Positions 7,349 through 16,187 of a stretch of 64,000 bases of DNA are shown here, one piece after another. The DNA is from G965215055 sp965215055 (lineage in GTDB: Bacteria > Pseudomonadota > Gammaproteobacteria > UBA4575), in assembly GCA_965215055.1 (NCBI GenBank), contig OZ244046.1:1426001-1490000 (forward strand), read 5' to 3'. A model generated the notes under the pieces. That model was not told the origin of the DNA and ran no database searches. It was given only the letters and a program-made list of their open reading frames with translations. A program made the translations under genes and the position numbers. Each line of letters starts with the position of its first letter. The stretch's first letter is position 1.

Positions 7349-8647
7349 CTAGTGATGACTTTGCGGCCGAGTCAACCACTTTGGGTCCGTGGCAGGAGGT
7401 GCAGACAGGCTGTGCAGAAAGGCTTCAAGTTGCTGCATTTCAACCGGATTCAGGTTTAGAGATTTAATTTCATTGTGACCGATCATTGCTGGCGGTGCAC
7501 GGTTATAGTGTTCTACCACCTCATCAAGACGGTTCAGTTGACCGGCGTGCATATATGGACCGGTTTCAGCGACGTTCCTGAGCGAGGGGACTTTATGCGC
7601 GCCAACTGTCTCATCTCCCGTCCTGGTAAAGCGCAACTCTGCACATTCCTTACTTGCTGCGTCGCTGAATGACCCCAGACAATTAAAGGTATCCGCACGT
7701 ACGACTCGTACCGCGCTAACGCGGCCTAGGCCAGGAAGCTGACCGGGTGGTGAGAGCACTCCCGTGTTATGAAATTCGTTATTGGTGAAGAGTGGCCCGT
7801 TGTGACAATTGATGCATTGTGCCTTACCTATGAACAATCCCAGCCCGGCGACTTCATCACGAGTAAGCGCAGACATTTTTTCAGAATTGTTTTCCATTAC
7901 GCCTTCAACATAGAGATCAAATCGTGAAGCCCCTGGCAGCAGCAAGCGCTCATACGCCGCAATAGATTTGGCAATGTTTACAAACACTTTTGTCACTACG
8001 TTCTTGTTTTCAGGTGACATCAATTGCCAAGCACTATTCCACTCTTTTATACCTACCGACCCTGCTTGGCCACTGGCCAGGCGGGCAACGGTTGGAAAAC
8101 GTGAGCTATCAGATAAATCCGGAAAAGGCTCATACAATGTTTCATACAGGGCTCGGTAATTTTCGTCCCGAGATACTAAAAGCGCGTACTGCATACGGGA
8201 GCCGGCGTGTTCTATCGGGGACTCCAGTGGCGACAAGGCTTGTGACCAGAGACTGTCTTTACGGCCATCCCAAAACATCCATGGACTATAAGCGGCTCCA
8301 ATAATACTCATCGTGTTGCGTATTCCAGCTTTGTTGCCTTGGGCAACTTTCAGATCATCGGTAAAAAATCGCTCAGGTCGATGACAGGTAGCACAAGAGA
8401 CGTTTTCATTACCACTTAACCGCGTGTCAAAGAACAATTGATAACCGAAGCTGGCTGCCTGCGGATTGTTTGCTACTGCGTTACTGCCGTCATCAGGTAC
8501 GGGTGGAAGGCTACCGATCCAGAGTGATTGCAGCGTTTTGATTTCAGCAGATGTCCAGGTTCTCGGTTGGGTAGATATCCAGACACCTGCGAGGACTATT
8601 CCAATAACAACGATGACGGATAAAAGGATTCGGAAAACATTCGGCAT
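7349..8647 (-). CDS. Diheme cytochrome c peroxidase / MauG-like protein
   Basis: 432 residues with an N-terminal membrane anchor or uncleaved signal (residues 5-25). There are two heme c motifs, C85-ATC-H89 and C278-INC-H282, spaced as in bacterial CCP/MauG enzymes. The FGYQLFFDTRLSGN opening and PSLRNVAETGPYMHAGQ near the C-terminus are conserved family blocks. It would reduce peroxide, or act as a MauG-type oxidant, in the periplasm using electrons from small c-type carriers. It is the last gene of the minus-strand oxidase operon, 11 bp after the YtkA-like gene. Peroxidase versus protein-modifying activity cannot be decided here. Confidence 0.85.
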   Translation of the reverse strand: MPNVFRILLSVIVVIGIVLAGVWISTQPRTWTSAEIKTLQSLWIGSLPPVPDDGSNAVANNPQAASFGYQLFFDTRLSGNENVSCATCHRPERFFTDDLKVAQGNKAGIRNTMSIIGAAYSPWMFWDGRKDSLWSQALSPLESPIEHAGSRMQYALLVSRDENYRALYETLYEPFPDLSDSSRFPTVARLASGQAGSVGIKEWNSAWQLMSPENKNVVTKVFVNIAKSIAAYERLLLPGASRFDLYVEGVMENNSEKMSALTRDEVAGLGLFIGKAQCINCHNGPLFTNNEFHNTGVLSPPGQLPGLGRVSAVRVVRADTFNCLGSFSDAASKECAELRFTRTGDETVGAHKVPSLRNVAETGPYMHAGQLNRLDEVVEHYNRAPPAMIGHNEIKSLNLNPVEMQQLEAFLHSLSAPPATDPKWLTRPQSHH

Positions 8648-8658
8648 GGTTCCGTATT

Positions 8659-9096
8659 TTACAGGTTGAGGTCGAAGGTTATCTGGTCACTTGCGTTTCC
8701 GTCAGTCACTGTCACCGTTACTGTCCACAGCCCGCCCATGTGAAATTTCATACCCTCAACCAGATAATTACCTTTCCCCAGGTTCCGGGTCATTTGTGGA
8801 CGGGTGGGTAATCCGTGGTCGTGTGCCGGCATGCCGCCGTCAACGCTGATTTCCGCATCAGGTACCGGTTCCCCGGTTACATCTTTAACGTGAATGATCC
8901 AGGCATGTATGGTATTGATCACGACAGGCTCAAGTTTGCTTGTAAAGCCTACTTGGAAAAGTCCGTTTTCAGTGAGCCTGGTCGTCTCGACACGGGATGC
9001 AGTTTGCCCCGAATCGCCGTGCGCCATCACGCATAGTATCAGCAGCAGGAGTGAACATGAGAGTTTTACGGTTTTCATAGTTCCGATTTTTAGCAA
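8659..9096 (-). CDS. YtkA/FixH-like periplasmic protein
   Basis: 145 residues: signal peptide (core LSCSLLLLILCVMAHG) followed by an immunoglobulin-like beta domain. The segment TGEPVPDAEISVDGGMPAHD, then HGLPTRP, and near the end GMKFHMGGLWTVTVTV matches the YtkA/FixH pattern, with His and Met residues (PAHDHG, KFHMGG) typical of a possible copper site. Such proteins accompany cytochrome oxidase or copper-delivery operons. Its place between an unknown periplasmic protein and the diheme peroxidase supports a role in oxidase assembly, but that is inference. Confidence 0.7.
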   Translation of the reverse strand: MLKIGTMKTVKLSCSLLLLILCVMAHGDSGQTASRVETTRLTENGLFQVGFTSKLEPVVINTIHAWIIHVKDVTGEPVPDAEISVDGGMPAHDHGLPTRPQMTRNLGKGNYLVEGMKFHMGGLWTVTVTVTDGNASDQITFDLNL

Positions 9097-9107
9097 GTCG
9101 TAAAAAT

Positions 9108-9746
9108 TTATGATTTCAGTTTTTTATGTATGCGTGCGTAGCCACCATTGATCAACCAGTAATTTAATTGTAGAAGTATGGCCAGTGCAATAAGCAAGGG
9201 TATGTAGCCCCAGTCGCGGCCCCCGACTCTGAAAGGAAACACCGCAGTGTAAACGCTATCATTACCTGGATTTTCAGTTGTTACGATGCCGATGTAGTTC
9301 CCTTCCTCCCTGAATTGATGCAGCGCGAGAAACACCCCGTACGGTTGAACCGAAGGCGGCTGGTAAAATACGGTATGCTGGTCCAAATCATCAATTTTGT
9401 CGATATCTTTCCGCTTGGCAAAGCGTCCGCGGTTGTGTACGTCCCTGATAATGCGAAACTCAATTGGCGACTCTCGCAGACTATCATGTAGATATTCCAT
9501 AACGAATACACTTTCGTCAGCGTGCGGAATATCTTCACAGAACTCTTCATGTCGACTTGTCTGGGGTTGGTAGATCGTGAAATGTGCTTTATAGAAACCG
9601 ATTTGGATTACACACAAATCATCCTCGAGAAACACGCCTCCATGCGCGTGTGCCTCGGCGCAATAAAGCACCAGGCATGCAAGCAGGAGCCATTTAAGTT
9701 TTGTTCGCGTATCACCGACTGAAATACCCGTACTTTGCGTATTCTT
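9108..9746 (-). CDS. Unknown periplasmic membrane-anchored protein of the oxidase operon
   Basis: About 212 residues from the ATG at 9746. A longer reading from 9791 would add 15 residues in front of the signal peptide, so the shorter start is preferred. A signal peptide (WLLLACLVLYCAEAHAHG) is followed by a His-rich mature start and a beta-rich region with two cysteines (DDLCVIQIGFYKAHF, EEFCEDIPHADE). A C-terminal transmembrane helix (IPLLIALAILLQLNYWLI) comes last. The pattern suggests a periplasmic domain anchored at its C-terminus. I do not recognise a named family. Position 3' of subunit IV suggests an oxidase accessory or metallochaperone role. Confidence 0.6.
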   Translation of the reverse strand, partial: KNTQSTGISVGDTRTKLKWLLLACLVLYCAEAHAHGGVFLEDDLCVIQIGFYKAHFTIYQPQTSRHEEFCEDIPHADESVFVMEYLHDSLRESPIEFRIIRDVHNRGRFAKRKDIDKIDDLDQHTVFYQPPSVQPYGVFLALHQFREEGNYIGIVTTENPGNDSVYTAVFPFRVGGRDWGYIPLLIALAILLQLNYWLINGGYARIHKKLKS

Positions 9747-9854
9747 CATGCTAGTCAAGCCATGAAAAATACCGTCTACGGATGATGACAATGCAGTGAA
9801 AAGCGGGTGACGGTAATCAGGGGGTCGAAAATTGAAACGCGAACTTCAGAAGGA

Positions 9855-10217
9855 TTAGTGTTCGGCAGCATTGTGATGATGTTCTACCACGGGCGCCTCA
9901 TCCACGCCAAAGAATTGGGCGCGGCCCAGGTAAGTGTAATCACCTTCTATGGACATCATTCCTACAAGCACGAGTAATACGACTGGTGGCACCAGTATGG
10001 CAGTGATGAGTGCCAGTCGTTCCCACGCCATGTGCATAAAAATAGCGACGATAAATCCGGCTTTCAGCATCATGAAGATCAGGATCAGGTTCCATCGCAT
10101 ATACCCCTGGAATTGGAGATAATCCACCATGTACGAAGCCGCACTGAATACAAACAGCAAGATCCAAATCCAAATGTAGATACTAAGCGGGTGTTGTTGT
10201 CCTTCTGCTTCTGCCAT
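9855..10217 (-). CDS. Cytochrome c oxidase subunit IV-type protein
   Basis: 120 residues with three hydrophobic helices (WIWILLFVFSAASYMVDYL, LILIFMMLKAGFIVAIFMHM, ITAILVPPVVLLVLVGMM). This is the size and layout of prokaryotic subunit IV (CyoD/CoxD class). The KAGFIVAIFMHMAWE block is characteristic. It is 9 bp downstream of the subunit III gene. The C-terminus is His-rich (EHHHNAAEH). Subunit IV helps to assemble or stabilise the core oxidase. Confidence 0.8.
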   Translation of the reverse strand: MAEAEGQQHPLSIYIWIWILLFVFSAASYMVDYLQFQGYMRWNLILIFMMLKAGFIVAIFMHMAWERLALITAILVPPVVLLVLVGMMSIEGDYTYLGRAQFFGVDEAPVVEHHHNAAEH

Positions 10218-10226
10218 TGTTCTTTC

Positions 10227-10904
10227 TCACCATAAATAAAAGAATGCGAAAATGAATACCCATACCAAGTCTACGAAGTGCCAGTACAGGCCGGCGATTT
10301 CTACTATATCGTAGCCTTTTTTCTCGTAGCGTCCATTGAGCACGCCGATTGCGACGTACACCAGGTAGACAACACCGCCACTGACGTGACCACCGTGAAA
10401 ACCCGTGATCATAAAAAAACATGCACCAAACTGTGCGGCGCCAAACGGGTTACTCCAAGGACGTACCCCTTCATCAACGATCAGCTTGGTCCACTCAAAG
10501 GCCTGCATACCAACAAAGAGAAGTCCAAATGTGGCAGTGATGAGTAGAAACGTCGCGGTTTTTGCACGGTCACGTCGGTATCCGTAATTTACCGCAAGTG
10601 CCATGGTACCGCTGCTGGTGATCAACACGAAAGTCATAATGGCGATGAGAATAAGAGGAATAGGTGCGCCGCCAAAACTTAATGCAAAGATCTCGCTTGC
10701 ATTTGGCCAGGGGACGGTGGCGCTGATGCGCACCTTCATGTAGCCAGTCAGGAATGAAGTGAAGATAAACGTATCGCTGAGCAGAAAGATCCACATCATG
10801 GCCTTGCCCCAGTGGACCTTGAATACTTCTTTTTCTGCCGCCCAATCCGATACGAGATCGGTTACAACGTCATTTGCCGTGGCTTCTCCCGGATTCTGTG
10901 CCAT
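10227..10904 (-). CDS. Cytochrome c oxidase subunit III, first paralogue
   Basis: 225 residues with five to seven transmembrane helices. Conserved subunit III blocks are visible: WGKAMMWIFLLSDTFIFTSFL near the start, GMQAFEW around the middle, the TGFHGGHVSGG loop and the terminal YWHFVDLVWVFIFAFFYLW. It belongs to the heme-copper oxidase subunit III superfamily and is followed by the subunit IV gene. A second subunit III-like gene lies immediately upstream (10925-11590), so this operon encodes two related but distinct subunit III proteins. Confidence 0.85.
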   Translation of the reverse strand: MAQNPGEATANDVVTDLVSDWAAEKEVFKVHWGKAMMWIFLLSDTFIFTSFLTGYMKVRISATVPWPNASEIFALSFGGAPIPLILIAIMTFVLITSSGTMALAVNYGYRRDRAKTATFLLITATFGLLFVGMQAFEWTKLIVDEGVRPWSNPFGAAQFGACFFMITGFHGGHVSGGVVYLVYVAIGVLNGRYEKKGYDIVEIAGLYWHFVDLVWVFIFAFFYLW

Positions 10905-10924
10905 GTGTATTTATAATTCCCGAT

Positions 10925-11590
10925 TTATGTTGATAACAGCAGTGCGAACAGCACCAGCCAGACCAAAAGCAAGAAATGCCAGTAAATTGTACATAACTCG
11001 ACACTCATGCGAATTTTATAAACCTCGGCATCACCTTGCAGCTTGAATACAGTTTTACTCCATACCCACAGTCCTCCAAAAATATGCAAGGCATGCAGTG
11101 CCGTCAGCACGTAGAAAAATGCGTTGGACGGGTTAGAGGTAAGGAAGTAACCCGAATCATGCAATGCTTGCCAGGCCCACAATTGGCCGATGATAAAGGC
11201 AAAAGTCAAAAGGCCTGCAATCATCAGGTTGGACTTCACCGCGTTGAGTTGACTGCGTATTACCGCATTGCGTGCGAGCTGAAAGAAAATGCTTGCTGCA
11301 ACAAGGGCTCCAGTATTAAGCCACAAAATTCCGGGTTCAGGCAGTGGTGCCCAATCGCCGTATTCCATGCGTTGAAAATAGGCACTGATAAACAGCGAAA
11401 ATAGTGAACTTGCAACGGCGAGAAATACAATCAGGCCGATTTTTGCCGCAGGAATAGAGAATGCTCCTCCGACGTGATGCTGTCCAATAGCACCTTCCTC
11501 GGCCCAGGGTTGAACGTTAATGGTTTGGCGGATGAGCCAAAACACAACGGCACCCATAATCAGGGCTAAAACGATAAGTGTTGCCGTCAT
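10925..11590 (-). CDS. Cytochrome c oxidase subunit III-like, second paralogue
   Basis: 221 residues, about seven transmembrane helices. It ends in the subunit III signature (LHALHIFGGLWVWS, then CTIYWHFLLLVWLVLFALLL) but begins differently from its neighbour, with an extra N-terminal anchor (IVLALIMGAVVFWLI). The ATG abuts the stop of subunit I directly. Family knowledge: subunit III packs against subunit I and supports proton uptake. Whether both paralogues are in one complex, or one replaces the other, is not visible. Confidence 0.8.
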   Translation of the reverse strand: MTATLIVLALIMGAVVFWLIRQTINVQPWAEEGAIGQHHVGGAFSIPAAKIGLIVFLAVASSLFSLFISAYFQRMEYGDWAPLPEPGILWLNTGALVAASIFFQLARNAVIRSQLNAVKSNLMIAGLLTFAFIIGQLWAWQALHDSGYFLTSNPSNAFFYVLTALHALHIFGGLWVWSKTVFKLQGDAEVYKIRMSVELCTIYWHFLLLVWLVLFALLLST

Positions 11591-13339
11591 CTAGGTTTCC
11601 ATTTCGTGCCTGGAATTTTCGCCTGGTTCTTCAGTTTGGGGGATAAAATCTTCTTTTGCACCCGGCACGCTGTAGGAATATGCCCAACGATACACCACTG
11701 GTAACTCGGCACCCCAGTTACCGTGTTTGGGTACCAAGTCGGGCGTCTGCCATTCAATCGTTGTGGCACGCCAGGGGTTGCGCTCGGCCTTTTTACCTTT
11801 GAAAAGGCTCCAGATGATATTAACCAGGAACAGGAACTGGGCAATTGCGACGACTATTGCTGCAATGGTAATACTCATGTTCGCAGCCTGTACGGAATCT
11901 GGCAGGAACTCAGTCGTGCCATTGGCAAAGTAACGGCGTGGTACACCGAGAATACCGATATAGTGCATGGGCAGGTAAATCGCGTAAGTACCGAGAAAAG
12001 TCAGCCAGAAATGGATTTTACCCATGGCGTCATTCAACATGCGGCCCGTAAACAGGGGGAACCAGTGGTAGATACCTCCGAATACCACCAGGAAGGGCGA
12101 TACGCCCATCACCATGTGGAAATGTCCGACGACAAAATAGGTGTCGGATAATGGCACGTCTACAACCACGTTACCCAGGAACAGACCCGTTATACCGCCG
12201 TGTATAAATGTGAAGACAAAGCCAATGGCAAAGAGCATGGGTACCGTCAGATGTATGTTGCCTTCCCAAAGCGTAAGCACCCAGTTATACACTTTGATTG
12301 CAGTAGGCACGGCAATGATCAATGTAGTCGTGGCAAAAAAGAAACCAAAGTAGGGATTCATGCCACTTACGTACATATGGTGAGCCCACACTATAAAGCT
12401 CAAGCCGCCGATAGCGACAATTGCCCACACCATCATGCGGTAACCGAAAATGTTTTTCCGTGCGTGTGTACTGATCAAATCGGAGACAATGCCGAAAGCC
12501 GGTAATGCCACAATATAGACTTCCGGATGTCCAAAGAACCAAAACAGGTGCTGAAACAATATCGGACTGCCGCCCTCGTGACTCAAATTTTCACCGAGAG
12601 AAGAGATGGCAGGCATGAAGAAACTGGTGCCCAGGGCCTTATCCAGAGTCATCATGATGACGCTGACCAATAATGCCGGGAACGCCAGCAAGCCCAGGAT
12701 AGTTGCCATGATGATACCCCACACGGACAGTGGCATACGCATCAGGGTCATACCGCGCGTACGTGCCTGAAACGCGGTAGTAACATAATTAAGTCCTCCC
12801 ATGGTAAAGGCGACCACGAACAGGCCGAGCGATACGGTCATACAGATGATTCCCCAATCTGCTCCCGCAGAGCCTTCAGTAATAGCTTGGGGCGGATACA
12901 AGGTCCAGCCGGCACCGGTCGGGCCTTCCGGTACGAAAAAGCTCGCGCACAATACCAGTACGGACAGCAGGTATACCCAGTAACTGAGCATGTTCATATA
13001 GGGGAAAGCCATGTCACGTGCGCCGCACATCAACGGCACCAGCAGATTGCCAAAGCCGCCGAGAAAGAAAGCCGTCAGCATGAAGACGATCATAATCATG
13101 CCGTGCATCGTTACTGCCTGGTAATACTCATCGGGCTGAATCAAATCGAATGCACCGGGAAAACCCAATTGCAGTCGCATCATGCCGGACAGTATCAACG
13201 CGATAACCCCTACCGCCGTTGCAGTAATGATGTACTGAATACCGATTATCTTATGATCCTGGCTCCAAACATACATACCAATCCAGGTTTTCGGGTGAGC
13301 CAGATGTTGTTCCTTGTCGGCCAATGCAACGTGCGCCAT
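11591..13339 (-). CDS. ctaD: Cytochrome c oxidase subunit I (heme-copper oxidase catalytic subunit)
   Basis: 582 residues from the ATG at 13339, which has GAGG about 9 bp upstream. The frame is open back to 13435, but that start would overlap subunit II by 32 bp. Twelve or so helices carry the heme and copper ligands: TMHGMIMIVFM (low-spin heme His), GHPEVYI (CuB His with the Tyr of the His-Tyr crosslink), WAHHMY (two CuB His) and VGHFHMVMG (both heme His). HPEVYI marks it as an A-type oxidase. It reduces oxygen to water and pumps protons at the cytoplasmic membrane. Confidence 0.93.
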   Translation of the reverse strand: MAHVALADKEQHLAHPKTWIGMYVWSQDHKIIGIQYIITATAVGVIALILSGMMRLQLGFPGAFDLIQPDEYYQAVTMHGMIMIVFMLTAFFLGGFGNLLVPLMCGARDMAFPYMNMLSYWVYLLSVLVLCASFFVPEGPTGAGWTLYPPQAITEGSAGADWGIICMTVSLGLFVVAFTMGGLNYVTTAFQARTRGMTLMRMPLSVWGIIMATILGLLAFPALLVSVIMMTLDKALGTSFFMPAISSLGENLSHEGGSPILFQHLFWFFGHPEVYIVALPAFGIVSDLISTHARKNIFGYRMMVWAIVAIGGLSFIVWAHHMYVSGMNPYFGFFFATTTLIIAVPTAIKVYNWVLTLWEGNIHLTVPMLFAIGFVFTFIHGGITGLFLGNVVVDVPLSDTYFVVGHFHMVMGVSPFLVVFGGIYHWFPLFTGRMLNDAMGKIHFWLTFLGTYAIYLPMHYIGILGVPRRYFANGTTEFLPDSVQAANMSITIAAIVVAIAQFLFLVNIIWSLFKGKKAERNPWRATTIEWQTPDLVPKHGNWGAELPVVYRWAYSYSVPGAKEDFIPQTEEPGENSRHEMET

Positions 13340-13403
13340 TACAATATCCTCGCTGTTCTCTGTATTACTGCTGTCAAGCCTGTATTTAATATCTTCATTG
13401 TTA

Positions 13404-14756
13404 CTACAAAGTATTGATGTAGGCAACAATATCATTCATTTTTTCTTCATTGATGCTGAGCACCATGGATTCCATTTGCCTGCCGGTTGCATCTTGCGGA
13501 TGAGCACCACGAATTCCGTGTTTGAAGTTCTTCAATTGAGTCACCAGGTACCAGTCACTCATCCCTGCAATCCTGGGAGCGTTGACTGCCCATCTGCCTT
13601 CCGCCTGTTTTCCGTGGCATTTGCTGCAAGTAGTATAAAGTCGTTTACCTCTTTCGATATCACCCGCTACGGTGTGCGGCGCGGGTTTATCAGGCAGGGT
13701 TTGAATATAGGCAGCAATATTTTCCATTGCAGCTTCATCTGCAAGGATTGTTGCCATTGGTGCCATTTGTTGTCCGAAGGTATCCCGTGTATCGGCACCC
13801 CGCACGCCATGCTTGAAATACGCGAGTTGACGCTTTATATACCAATCTTCCTGCCCGCTGATCTTGGGTGCGTTGAGTTCGCGCTTGCCTTCACCCTCCG
13901 AGCCGTGACACGCAACGCACGTCTGGTACAGGGTTTTGCCCACGGCGACATTAGCTGGCGGGTGAGCGGATAACTGTGCGTATGTAGATTGCCGAGCCAA
14001 CCACGCCCGGTAATCTTTTTCTTCTTCAACCACCACCCTGCCGCGCATCGTGTGATGGCCGATACCACATAACTCTTCACAGAGAATTTCAAAAGAGCCG
14101 ATACGGGTAGGGGTTAACCACTGCCACGTTATCATGCCGGGGACCAAGTCCATCTTCACGCGGAATTGCGGTACCGTGAAATTATGCAATACGTCTTTAG
14201 AGCGCAACAGGAACTTGACGGGCTGGTCTAACGGTATATGTAACTCATTACCGGGGATCAGGACATCATCCTGTCCGTAAGGGTCTTCTTCATTCATACC
14301 GAATGGATTATCGATACTTATTTTCCTCGCATCGGTCGTGCCCAATCTGCCGTCCTCACCGGGAAGCCGAAAGCTCCATTGCCATTGTTGTCCGACAACC
14401 TCAACGATTGCGGAATGCTCGGGAGGCGATACAAACTTGCCCCAGACGAATAATCCAGGCGCAAGCATCGCCACCACACCCACCGTAGTGATGGCCGTAA
14501 GCCAAGCCTCCAGTTTTTTGTTTTCCGGTTCATATTTGGCGCGCTGGTTTTTACTTTTGTTGCGGTAGCGCAGAATGGCATAAGCCATGAACAGGTTAGC
14601 CGCGACGAAAACGATACCGCATACGATAAACGTGATAGTTACAGTGAGATCAATAGCGCCCCAATTGGAAGCCAACTCAGTGAAGTACCACGGGCTGAGA
14701 AAGTGAAAGATCACTGACCCAACGACTAATACAATCAATATAATGGCAATGGCCAT
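13404..14756 (-). CDS. ctaC: Cytochrome c oxidase subunit II with two fused heme c domains (caa3-type)
   Basis: 450 residues. Two N-terminal membrane helices precede the cupredoxin domain, whose CuA ligands are visible: His191, Cys226, Cys230, His234 and Met237 (CEELCGIGHHTM). The tail contains two cytochrome c domains with C280-VAC-H284 and C377-SKC-H381. Each is followed by similar WY-(V/I)xxQL-xxF/YKHG-(I/V)RG segments, so the second domain is an internal duplication of the first. One heme c defines caa3 oxidases; two are less common. Electrons can pass from a soluble donor through the hemes to CuA. It begins the core oxidase genes, after ctaB. Confidence 0.93.
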   Translation of the reverse strand: MAIAIILIVLVVGSVIFHFLSPWYFTELASNWGAIDLTVTITFIVCGIVFVAANLFMAYAILRYRNKSKNQRAKYEPENKKLEAWLTAITTVGVVAMLAPGLFVWGKFVSPPEHSAIVEVVGQQWQWSFRLPGEDGRLGTTDARKISIDNPFGMNEEDPYGQDDVLIPGNELHIPLDQPVKFLLRSKDVLHNFTVPQFRVKMDLVPGMITWQWLTPTRIGSFEILCEELCGIGHHTMRGRVVVEEEKDYRAWLARQSTYAQLSAHPPANVAVGKTLYQTCVACHGSEGEGKRELNAPKISGQEDWYIKRQLAYFKHGVRGADTRDTFGQQMAPMATILADEAAMENIAAYIQTLPDKPAPHTVAGDIERGKRLYTTCSKCHGKQAEGRWAVNAPRIAGMSDWYLVTQLKNFKHGIRGAHPQDATGRQMESMVLSINEEKMNDIVAYINTL

Positions 14757-14812
14757 ACTTAAGACCCCTTATCTACAAGCTTCTCTGTTAGACGTATTGG
14801 TGCTTGGCGTTA

Positions 14813-15715
14813 TCACCATGTTATCCCGCCACTGCACTGACAATCCACGAAAATCAAGGTAAACAAACCAAGCAAATATAAAATCGAGAATCCGAATAGC
14901 CTGCGTGTACCATGGTTAGTGATAGGCTTGCGTGCAAAATCTATGGTCAATACCAGGTAAACGCCCCACAACGCAATCGCCAGGATCAAATAAGTCAAGC
15001 CCACCAGTTGAAACCAGTACATTGCGGCACTTGCGGGTAGCAATGCAACAGTATACAGCAACATGCGAAGCTTGGTCGCATGGTCACCACCGACCACGGA
15101 CAAAATCGGCAGCTTGGCCTGACGATATTCATCAACGCGCAACAGTGCCAACGCCCAAAAGTGGGGGGGTTGCCAGATAAACATGATTGCAAACATCACC
15201 AATGCCGGCCAGCCAACCTCATTAGTCACGGCGGCCCAGCCGATCACGGGCGGTAATGCGCCGGCTATGCCTCCAATTTCCGTACACATCGGGGAAGAAC
15301 GCTTGAGCCATCTGGTATAAATGATTACGTAGAAAAACGTCGTACCCGCAGCCAGGTAAGCCGTCAGGGGATTAACCAGGTAAAACAAAATAGCAAAAGA
15401 CCACAAGCTGAGCATAACCCCCAACCACAAGGCCTGTTGCGGGTGCAGCCGAGATGACGGTAGTGCGCGCATGCGAGTGCGTGCCATTTGTTTATCAATT
15501 TCCCGATCTACAAAATTATTGAGTGCACCGCTTGCAGCTGAGGCAAGACCCGTACCCAGCAAGGTCAGTATCACCAAGTCCAAGGCTACCTCGCCATTGC
15601 TGGCCAGCCACATGCCCGTAAACGTGGTAACCAGCACCAATACCGCAATGCGCGGTTTGCACAACTCGAGAAAATCACTCGCTTGACTGCGAACTACAGT
15701 TGTTGTCGCGCTCAA
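14813..15715 (-). CDS. ctaB: Protoheme IX farnesyltransferase (heme O synthase)
   Basis: 300 residues of the UbiA prenyltransferase superfamily with about nine helices. The prenyl-diphosphate/Mg motif DREIDKQMARTRMRALP near residues 71-87 and the second Asp-rich region near DEYRQAKLPILSVVGG are intact. It converts heme B to heme O, the precursor of heme A for the oxidase encoded just downstream (56-bp gap). The only start placing the whole first helix in frame is a TTG at 15715, with ACGGGGTA about 9 bp upstream. No ctaA (heme A synthase) is seen in the window. Confidence 0.9.
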   Translation of the reverse strand: MSATTTVVRSQASDFLELCKPRIAVLVLVTTFTGMWLASNGEVALDLVILTLLGTGLASAASGALNNFVDREIDKQMARTRMRALPSSRLHPQQALWLGVMLSLWSFAILFYLVNPLTAYLAAGTTFFYVIIYTRWLKRSSPMCTEIGGIAGALPPVIGWAAVTNEVGWPALVMFAIMFIWQPPHFWALALLRVDEYRQAKLPILSVVGGDHATKLRMLLYTVALLPASAAMYWFQLVGLTYLILAIALWGVYLVLTIDFARKPITNHGTRRLFGFSILYLLGLFTLIFVDCQCSGGITW

Positions 15716-16187
15716 GATGTAATACCCCGTCGTGGATTATGAATCGAGATGGTATGCAACTCTTTAACTTGTCAGCAAAATATCGCGGTACTACAGCTTC
15801 CAGACCGCCCTGCGGATATTTTCAGATATAAACTGAAATCGAAAATCAAACGTCTTTGTAACTCGCTGTGAAACACTCGCCAACTTGCCATTTTCATACT
15901 ACGCAACCTAGAAGGCCACCATCCATAATGTCCGCCCAGCACGTCTTCAAAAATCTACAGAGAACCGTTTACGTGGATAATGGGATGATAACTGACTCGG
16001 ACAAAATTTTCCAATTACTTTGTCTCGGATAAAATATGCCTAAATGTATATACCGTGCGAGAATTCCTGGTCACGTTACCTGCAGGCAATTATTCATTAC
16101 CCATATTGAAATAATGTTGTAGCACATATCAGTTTATACTACGTGGGCGTTATACGTTGAATACAAGCAACAAAACGGAGAGCGATT
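15716..16187 (+). other. Intergenic region between ctaB and a quinone-oxidoreductase gene
   Basis: No coding sequence was recognised in this 472-bp divergent spacer. It must carry promoters for both flanking genes. Two near-identical direct repeats, CTCGGACAAAAT (15996-16007) and CTCGGATAAAAT (16024-16035), are 28 bp apart start to start and could be regulator sites. Nothing resembles a tRNA or a strong terminator. Confidence 0.4.
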
